DNA from: Cellvibrionaceae bacterium
GTDB taxonomy: Bacteria > Pseudomonadota > Gammaproteobacteria > Pseudomonadales > Cellvibrionaceae
Direction: 5' to 3'
Assembly (NCBI GenBank): GCA_021151615.1
Contig: JAGKXA010000080.1
Location: forward strand, 1-32,201
DNA length: 32,201 nucleotides
The position numbers and the translations under genes were made by a program. Positions 15,557 to 23,608 of the stretch are shown in pieces. The notes beneath the pieces were generated by a model. It worked only from the letters and a program-made list of their open reading frames with translations, did no database searches and was not told the DNA's origin. How positions within the stretch are numbered: the stretch's first letter is position 1; each line of letters begins with the position of its first letter.

Positions 15557-15828
15557 GTATGAATGGAGCCTGTGTGGGCCTGGTTGCGCAACGTGATCAG
15601 CAGTCGCTCTTGAAAATGCCGCGTACTCTGTTGCAAATATCAGATGATAATTTACCTTGCCATGCGGAATATCTGCACCGGCTTAATTGTTTTATTTTTG
15701 ATTTACAGGGAAATCTGCTAGTGAATATTGGCAGTTCTTCTGATAGATGTGAAAAGAAAGTGTCCTTGGCAGGTTGTAAAGTTTGCATCGAAGGCGCTAT
15801 TCGCCGTTACCGTTATAACAAAGTATGA
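15553..15828 (+). CDS. Doubtful small ORF after apbC
   Basis: A 91-codon frame starts at GTG overlapping the apbC stop as GTGA, or at an ATG two codons on (15559). The product has six cysteines, including a CKVC pair near the end (LAGCKVCIEGAIRRYRYNKV). I recognise no family. It lies just past the point where apbC leaves its normal sequence, so it may be a gene remnant or chance. The tight overlap with apbC is the main support. Confidence 0.3.
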   Translation: MSMNGACVGLVAQRDQQSLLKMPRTLLQISDDNLPCHAEYLHRLNCFIFDLQGNLLVNIGSSSDRCEKKVSLAGCKVCIEGAIRRYRYNKV

Positions 15829-16256
15829 TGTCGGACTTAGTGCGTACAATTTTAATTTAAGTCTGTCGCGATTGTAATTATAACTGTAGGCCTTTAGCCC
15901 GGAATAAATACTGGCTCTGATGGAATCATCCCTGATTGTGTGGGTCAGCTTCTTTATTAGGCGCACTCGCCTTGAATTTGCACGATGAATAAACGCAATA
16001 AAATGTAAACCACTATCCATTTGCTGGTATTAATTCCTGAAGCGGACAATCTTCGCTTTGTTCCCCAATGTATGTCGTTTTATCTTTGATATCGATTCCT
16101 CTCCTGGATCAGGAAGGAGCTGTTTAGGTACAAATTAAATGGCGCTATATGTTTGGGGGCGAAAATTACGATTTTCTCCGTTGGGTGTTTGTGCCAAACT
16201 TTGGGTGTGGATTTTATAGCCCCCCGGTTTTTATGTTTACATTATTCGTCAAAACC
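15829..16256. other. Gene-poor region between apbC and suhB
   Basis: About 430 AT-rich bases carry no supported gene, tRNA or strong terminator. Weak structures only were seen: a TCCTG/CAGGA dyad near 16100, an AAAAT/ATTTT hairpin near 16166, and two similar TTGGGTGT stretches near 16181 and 16201. With the altered apbC end just before it, the block looks like leftover DNA from a deletion or rearrangement. Confidence 0.5.
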
Positions 16257-17060
16257 CTATTTTAGGTGTCCGAGATTTTTCTGCACGATTTGCAAAATCG
16301 GTTTGAAAACTTTGGGTGAGCCGCACACGATGTGGCCGGTTTCCAGGTAATCAGCACCACCGTTGAAATCGCTAACCAAACCGCCGGCTTCTTTTACCAA
16401 CAAAATTCCGCCGGCAATATCCCATTCGTTCAAATTCATTTCCCAGAAGGCATCAAAGCGACCGGCAGCCACGTAGGCCAGATCCAGCGCCGCTGAACCG
16501 CAGCGGCGGATGCCAGAGGTTTGGCCGGCAATTTCCTGCACGCACGCGAGATAAGGGCCAATATGTTCCAGTGCATAACCGCTAAAAGGAATCCCGGTGC
16601 CGATCAGGGCGCCTTCAAGTCCACGGCGACTGGATACGCGCAAACGGCGACCATTCAAGGTCGCGCCGCGACCGCGGCTTGCGGTAAATTCTTCGCGCTT
16701 GATTGGATCGATGATAACCGCATGCTCCAGCTGGCCTTTGTATTTACAGGCGATGGAAATGGAAAAGTGCGGAACACCGTGAATGAAATTGGTAGTGCCA
16801 TCGAGTGGATCGATAATCCATTCGTAATCGGAATTTTTGCCCGGTTGGGCGCCACCTTCTTCGCCTCGGAAGCTGTGGTCAGGGTAGGCTTTGCGGAGAT
16901 TGTAGATAATTTCTTTTTCGGCCGCTTTATCCACTTCGGTAACGAAGTCATTGCGACTTTTGGTCTCGATAGTGAGTAGGTCAACGCGTTCAAATGCACG
17001 TTCAATCAATTCTGCAGCTTTGCGGCCAGCGCGCAAAGCGATGTTAATCATGGGTTCCAT
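16257..17060 (-). CDS. suhB: Inositol-1-monophosphatase SuhB
   Basis: This 267-residue Mg-dependent phosphatase belongs to the inositol monophosphatase family. In E. coli SuhB also takes part in rRNA transcription antitermination with the Nus factors. Metal-binding motifs are GEEGG (66-70), WIIDPLDGTTNF (81-92) and EWDIAGG (about 213-219). The start at 17060 gives MEPMINIALRAGRKAAELIE, the normal beginning of the family. It is divergent from trmJ, an arrangement shared with Pseudomonas as I recall it. Confidence 0.96.
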   Translation of the reverse strand: MEPMINIALRAGRKAAELIERAFERVDLLTIETKSRNDFVTEVDKAAEKEIIYNLRKAYPDHSFRGEEGGAQPGKNSDYEWIIDPLDGTTNFIHGVPHFSISIACKYKGQLEHAVIIDPIKREEFTASRGRGATLNGRRLRVSSRRGLEGALIGTGIPFSGYALEHIGPYLACVQEIAGQTSGIRRCGSAALDLAYVAAGRFDAFWEMNLNEWDIAGGILLVKEAGGLVSDFNGGADYLETGHIVCGSPKVFKPILQIVQKNLGHLK

Positions 17061-17327
17061 AAAGCACCGGAAATAAGGGTTTACTGAATAACCAGAATGC
17101 GATGAGTTGACCTTGCGGTACTCATTCGAGATCAGGGGTTGTAAAAGAGCGGGGTCGCAGGCGGCATAAGCGCCTCACACCAAGGGCGTGCAGTATAACG
17201 GCAAGCGCGGGCGCAGGCTAGCCATAACTGGAGGCGAAGCACAGGTGTCTGTATACTGCGCGCCGTTTTGCATGACCTCAATTCATGCGACTTTATGTAC
17301 ACATCCGGCCTCACGCGAGAGAAACCT

Positions 17328-18155
17328 ATGTCTGCCCAGCCTTTTTCCAACATTCGTATTGTTCTGGTTAACACCAGTCACCCCGGCAACATCGGTGGTA
17401 CCGCGCGGGCGATGAAAAACATGGGCTTAACGCGCCTGTATTTGGTTGCTCCGCAGGATTATCCATCGGATAAGGCTGTATGGCGTTCTGCCGGTGCGAC
17501 TGATGTATTGGATAACGCGGTGGTGGTGGAGACTCTTGATGAAGCCATTGCGGGTTGTGGTTTGGTGGTGGGAACCAGTGCGCGTGAGCGCCGTATTCCC
17601 TGGCCACTGTTGGATCCGCGTAAATGTGGCGAAAGTGTGTGGTCGGAGGCGGCGAACCACGAGGTGGCAGTGGTGTTTGGGCGCGAAGATCGCGGCCTGA
17701 CCAACGAAGAATTGTATAAATGTAATTACCACGTTCATATCCCGGCCAACCCTGAATACAGCTCTTTGAACCTTGCAACTGCCGTACAGGTGATCTGTTA
17801 TGAGATTCGTATGGCTTACTTGTTGGCTGCCGAGGGCAATACTCTCCCGCAATATCAATGGGATATGCCGCCTGCGGAACCCAAGGCGATGGAAATGTAT
17901 TACGACCATCTGGAGCAGACCTTGGCCGAGCTGGACTTCCTGGATCGCGACAATCCCAAGCAGACCATGACTCGCCTGCGTCGCCTCTATAACCGTATCC
18001 GCATGGATCAAATGGAATTGAATATCCTGCGGGGGGTGTTAACTGCCATGCAAAATTATGTGCATTACAGCAGCAAGGTGATGACCAAGCTGGGCTTGAA
18101 ACCCGGTCTGGAATCCATGCGCGAGTTGGTAAAAGACGACAAAAAGCCGGATTAA
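17328..18155 (+). CDS. trmJ: tRNA (cytidine/uridine-2'-O-)-methyltransferase TrmJ
   Basis: TrmJ methylates the 2'-O of nucleotide 32 in tRNAs using S-adenosylmethionine. It is a SPOUT-class enzyme with a trefoil knot and has 275 residues here. Family segments are IRIVLVNTSHPGNIGGTARA at the N-terminus, VVFGREDRGLTNEEL in the middle (about 115-130) and IPANPEYSSLNLATAVQV in the knot (about 138-155). A helical C-terminal extension follows. I chose the ATG at 17328, with GAGAGAAA upstream, over an in-frame ATG at 17268. In Pseudomonas cysE lies between trmJ and iscR. Here the next gene is iscR. Confidence 0.96.
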   Translation: MSAQPFSNIRIVLVNTSHPGNIGGTARAMKNMGLTRLYLVAPQDYPSDKAVWRSAGATDVLDNAVVVETLDEAIAGCGLVVGTSARERRIPWPLLDPRKCGESVWSEAANHEVAVVFGREDRGLTNEELYKCNYHVHIPANPEYSSLNLATAVQVICYEIRMAYLLAAEGNTLPQYQWDMPPAEPKAMEMYYDHLEQTLAELDFLDRDNPKQTMTRLRRLYNRIRMDQMELNILRGVLTAMQNYVHYSSKVMTKLGLKPGLESMRELVKDDKKPD

Positions 18156-18201
18156 TGGGGCTTAATTCATAGCGATGGTGAAACCGGGATTGGTTTTGGC
18201 G

Positions 18202-18230
18202 TTGGAAAAAACAGAATACTTGAGTAAAAT
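18202..18230 (+). promoter_or_regulatory. Promoter of the iscR-iscS-suf operon
   Basis: TTGGAA (18202-18207) and TAAAAT (18225-18230) are separated by exactly 17 bases, a good sigma-70 arrangement. The -10 element lies inside the IscR-like box, so bound IscR would block RNA polymerase. The leader to iscR is about 85 bases. Confidence 0.6.
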
Positions 18231-18240
18231 ACTCGGAATT
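18216..18240. promoter_or_regulatory. IscR binding site, type 1 (predicted)
   Basis: The sequence has the form ATACTTGAGTA-AAA-TACTCGGAATT, with perfect inner half-sites GAGTA (18222-18226) and TACTC (18230-18234). This fits the type 1 IscR box pattern of iscR promoters, which is bound by the [2Fe-2S] form of IscR. It overlaps the -10 element, implying autorepression when cluster supply is adequate. Confidence 0.7.
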
Positions 18241-18320
18241 AGAGCCATGACAGGATCATGGCTGGCTGTTAACCACGATCAACAATTGCTCCCGGGAAAT
18301 TTTGCGAGGCGTTTTCGCTT

Positions 18321-18812
18321 ATGAGACTCACCACCAAAGGCCGCTATGCTGTGACTGCGATGCTGGATTTGGCGCTGCACTGTGATCAGGGCCCGGTCAG
18401 CCTGGCCGATATTTCTGCGCGCCAAGGGATTTCCCTATCTTACCTGGAGCAGTTATTCGCCCGTTTACGCCACTTTAAATTGGTTAAAAGTGTGCGTGGC
18501 CCCGGTGGTGGTTATCGTTTGGAAGGTAGTACAAAGGACATATCCATTGCCCAGGTAGTGGACGCCGTGAGTGAGTCCCTGGATGCGACTCGCTGTGAAG
18601 GCAAGGGCAATTGCCATGAAGGTGAGGTTTGCCTGACGCACCACCTCTGGGAAGACCTGAGTGCGCAAATCCATCGTTTTCTGAGTGAAATTACCCTCGC
18701 TGATCTGGTTGCGCGCAATGACATACAAGCGGTGCGCCAGCGCCAGGATTTGCGCGTTGTCAGTGGTCATCACCACGATGATTCCCATATTGCTGTTAGC
18801 GAAATTCTTTAA
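18321..18812 (+). CDS. iscR: Fe-S cluster-responsive regulator IscR
   Basis: This 163-residue Rrf2-family winged-helix regulator represses its own operon when carrying a [2Fe-2S] cluster. The DNA-binding domain covers about 1-70 (MRLTTKGRYAVTAMLDLALH and the wing VRGPGGGYRL). The cluster ligands C92, C98, C104 and H107 (RCEGKGNCHEGEVCLTHH) sit at the same numbers as in E. coli IscR. It is the first gene of the operon and lies 26 bases before iscS. A box overlapping its promoter fits autoregulation. Here the genes under its control are mostly SUF rather than ISC. Confidence 0.98.
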   Translation: MRLTTKGRYAVTAMLDLALHCDQGPVSLADISARQGISLSYLEQLFARLRHFKLVKSVRGPGGGYRLEGSTKDISIAQVVDAVSESLDATRCEGKGNCHEGEVCLTHHLWEDLSAQIHRFLSEITLADLVARNDIQAVRQRQDLRVVSGHHHDDSHIAVSEIL

Positions 18813-18838
18813 TCTTTCTTGTCCAAGGTATTCACGGT

Positions 18839-19999
18839 TTGCGCAAGCCTGTTTATTTAGATTACGCCGCGACTACGCCCGTTGCCCCGCAGGTTGCTGC
18901 TCGTATGGCGCAATGCCTTACGCTGGAGGGTGCATTCGCTAACCCGGCATCGCGCTCGCACTTGTATGGATGGCAGGCAGAAGAGCAAGTAGAAGCAGCG
19001 CGTGCGCAAGTGGCTGATTTAATTAACGCCGATCCACGAGAAATTGTATGGACCAGTGGTGCCACTGAGGCCAACAACCTGGCATTGAAAGGAATTGCTG
19101 AAACTTACCGCGCACAACACCAATCAGGCGGACACATTGTGGTGTCGGCCATTGAGCATAAGGCCGTGTTGGATCCTGTTTCCTGGTTGGAGACGCAAGG
19201 TTTCTCAGTAACACGGGTTGCACCTACGGCGAACGGAATTATTACCCCGGAACTATTAACTGCGGCGTTACAGGCGGATACGTTTTTAGTCAGTATCATG
19301 CAGGTCAATAACGAATTGGGCTGCATTAATGATGTCAAAGAGTTGGCGGAATTGTGTAAAACGCGCGGCATTATTTTTCATACTGATGCGGCGCAAAGTG
19401 CCGGAAAAATTGCGTTGGATGTAAAGACGTTAAATGTGGATTTGATGTCGCTCTCGGCCCATAAATTTTATGGCCCTAAAGGTGTGGGTGCACTCTATGT
19501 GCGTCGAGCCGGTGAAGTAAAAGTGGCTGCGCAAATTCACGGTGGAGGGCATGAGCGCGCTATGCGTTCTGGCACTCTGGCTACTCACCAATTGGTGGGG
19601 ATGGGTGAGGCGGCGCGCCTTGCGGTAGAAGAATTGCAAGTGGATTCGCAGCGCATCGCGCAATTGCGTGATCGTTTGTGGCAAGGGCTAATGGATTTAC
19701 CCGGTATCCAGCGCAATGGTTCTGCGACAGATTGTGTCAGCGGAATTTTAAATGTCGCGTTTGGCAATATCGATGGCGAAATGCTGTTGTTGTCTTTGCG
19801 TGATCTGGCGGTATCCAGTGGGTCCGCCTGTAACTCGGCGAACATGTCGCCCAGTTATGTGTTAAAGGCTATTGGCCTAAGTGATGAAGCAGCGCAGGCG
19901 TCGTTGCGTTTTAGCATTGGCCGCTACACCACTGCGGAAGAAATTGAATTTGCGATTGAACACATTCGCAGTGTCATCGCCAAGCTGCAAAAAGCCTGA
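18839..19999 (+). CDS. iscS: Cysteine desulfurase IscS (class I NifS type)
   Basis: IscS is a PLP enzyme that turns cysteine into alanine and gives persulfide sulfur to cluster assembly and tRNA thiolation. It has 386 residues. The PLP lysine is K209 (SLSAHKFYGPKG) and the catalytic cysteine is C331 in SSGSACNSANMSPSYVL, the flexible loop of the class I type. E. coli has K206 and C328. The start is TTG at 18839, which gives the standard RKPVYLDYAATTP beginning. The next ATG (18905) would remove it. It is followed by sufB rather than the usual iscU, a combination seen elsewhere mainly in alphaproteobacteria as I recall. Confidence 0.97.
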   Translation: MRKPVYLDYAATTPVAPQVAARMAQCLTLEGAFANPASRSHLYGWQAEEQVEAARAQVADLINADPREIVWTSGATEANNLALKGIAETYRAQHQSGGHIVVSAIEHKAVLDPVSWLETQGFSVTRVAPTANGIITPELLTAALQADTFLVSIMQVNNELGCINDVKELAELCKTRGIIFHTDAAQSAGKIALDVKTLNVDLMSLSAHKFYGPKGVGALYVRRAGEVKVAAQIHGGGHERAMRSGTLATHQLVGMGEAARLAVEELQVDSQRIAQLRDRLWQGLMDLPGIQRNGSATDCVSGILNVAFGNIDGEMLLLSLRDLAVSSGSACNSANMSPSYVLKAIGLSDEAAQASLRFSIGRYTTAEEIEFAIEHIRSVIAKLQKA

Positions 20000-20032
20000 T
20001 GCTTTACGCGTGCAGCACAGAAGGTAACTATC

Positions 20033-21469
20033 ATGTCTGAACAAGTCGAACACCTTATCAAAAAAGAATACGCGGCGGGTTTTCATACCAACATCGCCTC
20101 TGAAACCCTGCCTCCAGGGTTAAATGAAGATGTTATTCGTTTTATCTCCGCAAAAAAAAATGAGCCAGATTGGCTGCTTGAATGGCGTTTGAAAGCCTAT
20201 CAAGCCTGGTTGGAAATGAGCGAGCCGACCTGGGCCCATGTCAAATATGATGATATTGATTTTCAGGCTGTTTCCTATTATTCCGCCCCAAAATCTATGG
20301 ACGAAAAGCCCAAGAGTCTGGATGAAGTGGATCCGGAATTACTGCGTACCTACGAAAAGCTAGGTATTCCATTGCATGAGCAGGCAGCATTGGCTGGTGT
20401 TGCTATGGATGTGGTGTTTGATTCGGTTTCAGTGGTCACTACCTTCCGCGAAAAATTGTTGGAAGCCGGCGTTATTTTCTGTTCGATTAGTGAAGCGGTA
20501 CAAAAATATCCTGAGTTAATAAAAAAATATCTTGGGTCGGTGGTTCCGCAGAAAGACAATTTTTATGCGGCATTAAATTCGGCAGTATTTTCTGATGGCT
20601 CTTTTGTGTATATCCCCAAGGGGGTGCGTTGCCCCATGGAGTTGTCGACATACTTCCGCATCAACGAACAAAACACTGGCCAGTTTGAGCGCACATTAAT
20701 TGTTGCTGACGAAGGCTCCCATGTGAGCTATTTGGAAGGTTGTACTGCGCCTATGCGCGACGAAAACCAATTGCATGCGGCAGTTGTGGAATTAATCGCA
20801 CTGGATAACGCCGAAATTAAATATTCCACCGTACAAAACTGGTACCCCGGCAATGAAGAAGGCAAGGGTGGTATTTACAACTTTGTAACCAAGCGCGGTG
20901 TTTGCCACACCAATGCCAAAATATCCTGGACGCAAGTGGAAACCGGTTCTGCGGTTACCTGGAAATACCCGAGCTGTGTGTTGCGTGGCGATAACAGTGT
21001 TGGCGAATTTTATTCTGTAGCGTTGACCAATAATTATCAGCAAGCCGATACTGGCACCAAGATGATTCATATTGGCAAGAACACACGCTCCACCATTATT
21101 TCCAAAGGTATTTCGGCGGGTAAAAGCTCCAATGCCTACCGCGGTCTGGTGCGTATCAACCCAGGCGCGGAAGGTGCTCGCAATTACACTCAGTGTGATT
21201 CACTGTTGATTGGCGACAAGTGTGGCGCTCATACCTTTCCATACATCGAAAGTAAAAATCCGACTGCCGTTATTGAGCATGAAGCAACAACTTCCAAAGT
21301 GAGCGAAGACCAGATGTTTTTGTGTCAGCAGCGTGGCTTGGATGCTGAAAAAGCGGTATCCATGATTGTGAATGGTTTCTGCCGCGAAGTATTTAAAGAG
21401 TTACCTATGGAATTTGCTGTAGAAGCTGGCAAGTTGTTGGAAGTCAGCCTGGAAGGCTCTGTAGGCTGA
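20033..21469 (+). CDS. sufB: SUF Fe-S scaffold subunit SufB
   Basis: SufB, with SufC and SufD, forms the SufBCD scaffold on which Fe-S clusters are built. It has 478 residues, against 495 in E. coli. The core beta-helix is well kept (VPKGVRCPMELSTYFRINEQ and SCVLRGDNSVGEFYSVALT). The two residues shown in E. coli to be needed for assembly, C405 and E434, correspond to C388 (YTQCDSLLIG) and E417 (IEHEATTS). The cysteine-rich insert near residue 95 of the E. coli protein is absent. The ATG has AAGG upstream, and the gene lies 33 bases after iscS. Confidence 0.98.
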   Translation: MSEQVEHLIKKEYAAGFHTNIASETLPPGLNEDVIRFISAKKNEPDWLLEWRLKAYQAWLEMSEPTWAHVKYDDIDFQAVSYYSAPKSMDEKPKSLDEVDPELLRTYEKLGIPLHEQAALAGVAMDVVFDSVSVVTTFREKLLEAGVIFCSISEAVQKYPELIKKYLGSVVPQKDNFYAALNSAVFSDGSFVYIPKGVRCPMELSTYFRINEQNTGQFERTLIVADEGSHVSYLEGCTAPMRDENQLHAAVVELIALDNAEIKYSTVQNWYPGNEEGKGGIYNFVTKRGVCHTNAKISWTQVETGSAVTWKYPSCVLRGDNSVGEFYSVALTNNYQQADTGTKMIHIGKNTRSTIISKGISAGKSSNAYRGLVRINPGAEGARNYTQCDSLLIGDKCGAHTFPYIESKNPTAVIEHEATTSKVSEDQMFLCQQRGLDAEKAVSMIVNGFCREVFKELPMEFAVEAGKLLEVSLEGSVG

Positions 21470-21533
21470 GTAACGTTTTTGATTACTAAAATATTTAAAT
21501 TTACCGTGTTGAAAATCTCCGGATCTGAAATTT

Positions 21534-22283
21534 ATGTTGCGCATTACTGATTTGTTCGCCCGTGTTGAAGAGAAAGAAATTCTTAAAGGTTTAAACTTGA
21601 CGGTAAAACCGGGCGAAGTTCATGCCATTATGGGCCCTAATGGTGCAGGCAAAAGTACACTGGGTAATGTCTTGTCAGGTCGCGAAGGCTACGAAGTGAC
21701 TGGCGGTAAGGTAGAGTTTCATGGCAAGGATTTGTTTGGGTTGGAAATCGAAGAGCGTGCCCGTGAAGGTTTGTTTTTAGCCTTTCAATATCCGGTAGAA
21801 ATTCCTGGTGTAAGTAACATGGAATTTTTAAAAGCAGCAGTAGATGCAAAGCGCAAACATAAAGGCGAAGCAGAATTATCAGCAGTAGAATTTATGAAAA
21901 TAGCGCGTGAAGCCAGTAAGCGTGTGAGTCTGGATCAGGCGTTCTTGAAGCGCGGAGTGAACGAAGGTTTTTCCGGCGGTGAGAAAAAACGCAATGAGAT
22001 TATGCAGATGATGCTGCTGGAGCCAAGTCTGTGCATTCTGGATGAAACTGACTCGGGGCTGGATATTGATGCTCTGCAAGTAGTGGCTAATGGTGTAAAT
22101 GCGATGCGTTCACCGGAGCGTAGCTTTGTGGTAGTCACTCACTATCAACGCCTGCTGGATTACATAGTGCCAGATTACGTACACGTATTGGCTAACGGCC
22201 GAATTGTTAAAACTGGCAATAAAGACCTGGCGTTGGAGCTGGAAGAAAAAGGCTATGCCTGGTTGGAAGGTGAGGCTGTATAA
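21534..22283 (+). CDS. sufC: SUF ATPase subunit SufC
   Basis: SufC is the ABC-type ATPase of the SufBCD scaffold. It is cytoplasmic and not part of a transporter. The 249 residues hold Walker A GPNGAGKST (34-42), the signature FSGGEKKRNEIMQ, Walker B CILDETDSGLDID and the switch histidine in VVTHYQRLL. It lies 64 AT-rich bases after sufB and 2 bases before the sufD start, with a ribosome site for sufD inside its last codons. Confidence 0.98.
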   Translation: MLRITDLFARVEEKEILKGLNLTVKPGEVHAIMGPNGAGKSTLGNVLSGREGYEVTGGKVEFHGKDLFGLEIEERAREGLFLAFQYPVEIPGVSNMEFLKAAVDAKRKHKGEAELSAVEFMKIAREASKRVSLDQAFLKRGVNEGFSGGEKKRNEIMQMMLLEPSLCILDETDSGLDIDALQVVANGVNAMRSPERSFVVVTHYQRLLDYIVPDYVHVLANGRIVKTGNKDLALELEEKGYAWLEGEAV

Positions 22284-22285
22284 GC

Positions 22286-23608
22286 ATGACTGATTTTCAA
22301 CATCAAGCAATTCGCCTGACTGCGTTGCAACGCCCGGTGACATGGCTGGAAAGCTTGCGCACCAAAGCAACTGACGAGTGGTTAGCGCAGGCTTGGCCAA
22401 CGCGTAAAGCTGAACACTGGAAATACACGCCATTACAAACCCTGCAAAAAACATTATTGCATGCATGGGGGCGCGAAGACCTTCCCACGCTGGATGCTGC
22501 GGTTAAAAGCGAACTGATTCCGCTGGATGCCTATCGTATTGTATTGGTAGATGGTGTCTTCGATGCCGCCAGCTCAAGTGCTCTGCCTGAATCTATAGTG
22601 CGTTTTTCAGCGGCTTCTACTGTGCAACAGGAATTGATCCAAACGTATTTGGGAAAAATTGTTGAAGGTGAGCGTCATTTGTTTGCCACCTTAAATAATG
22701 CCTGGGTGGATGATGGCCTTCTGATTCACCTGGCGCGTAATCAGGTATTGGATAAGCCAATTTATATCGTCAACATTTCATCTGCCGCTGCAGTGAGTGC
22801 TAATCAGCGCGTATTGATTGTGCTGGAAGAAAATTCGCGTGCGGACATAATCGAGCATTATTTTTCCGCGTCGTCTGAATCACATGGCTTCGTTAATTCA
22901 TTGACCGAAGTGCACGTTGCTGACAATGCCAGTCTTTATCACTACCGTTTGAATTTGGAGCAGGAGCAGGCTCAACATATTGGCGCTGTACACGTGGATC
23001 TACAGCGCAATGCGCGATTGCGTGGTTTTGCAATTGCATTGGGCGCGAGCTTGATGCGTATTGACTACCAGTTGAATCATCGCGGCCAAGGCGCCGAATT
23101 GGATTTGCAAGGCGTATATGTTCCGCGCAATAACCAGTTGGTGGATTACCACACTAATATTTGTCACTGGGTTCCTCACTGCACCTCTAATGAAGTATTT
23201 CGTGGCATAGTAGGTGATTCTGCCCAAGCTGTTTTTAATGGTCGAATTTATATTCACCCGCAAGCACAAAAAACGTTGGCGGAATTGAGCAATAAAAATC
23301 TGCTGACTTCCAATAAGGCTGAAGTGAATACCAAGCCTGAATTGGAAATTTATGCTGACGATGTTAAGTGCGCCCACGGTGCAACGGTTAGTCAGTTAAA
23401 TACTAACGCGCGTTATTATTTGCAAAGTCGTGGTTTGTCACGCAGCGAAGCAGAAGTCATGTTGAGTTTCGGCTTTATCAATGAATTGCTGGAGCAAATT
23501 GCCCTGCCTGGTGTGCATGATTATTTGCAACCGCGTTTGGCTAAACTTTTTGGTCGCGATTACAGTTTGACGGAAGCCGCTCAGCTAATGGGTGAAGGCA
23601 ATGATTAA
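22286..23608 (+). CDS. sufD: SUF scaffold subunit SufD
   Basis: SufD is a paralog of SufB and its partner in the scaffold. It helps iron entry and cluster formation at the SufB-SufD interface. It has 440 residues, with the beta-helix core (about 150-370). The functional histidine of E. coli SufD, H360, matches H364 in KCAHGATVSQL. The N-terminal helical part (residues 1-100, with WKYTPL) is more variable, as usual in the family. The gene starts two bases past sufC and overlaps sufS by 8 bases. Confidence 0.97.
   Translation: MTDFQHQAIRLTALQRPVTWLESLRTKATDEWLAQAWPTRKAEHWKYTPLQTLQKTLLHAWGREDLPTLDAAVKSELIPLDAYRIVLVDGVFDAASSSALPESIVRFSAASTVQQELIQTYLGKIVEGERHLFATLNNAWVDDGLLIHLARNQVLDKPIYIVNISSAAAVSANQRVLIVLEENSRADIIEHYFSASSESHGFVNSLTEVHVADNASLYHYRLNLEQEQAQHIGAVHVDLQRNARLRGFAIALGASLMRIDYQLNHRGQGAELDLQGVYVPRNNQLVDYHTNICHWVPHCTSNEVFRGIVGDSAQAVFNGRIYIHPQAQKTLAELSNKNLLTSNKAEVNTKPELEIYADDVKCAHGATVSQLNTNARYYLQSRGLSRSEAEVMLSFGFINELLEQIALPGVHDYLQPRLAKLFGRDYSLTEAAQLMGEGND

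Noticed and set aside
17427..18011. Antisense open frame of 194 codons opposite trmJ
   Set aside because: trmJ is fully supported by family motifs, and the antisense product is rich in His and Gln, as typical shadow frames are.
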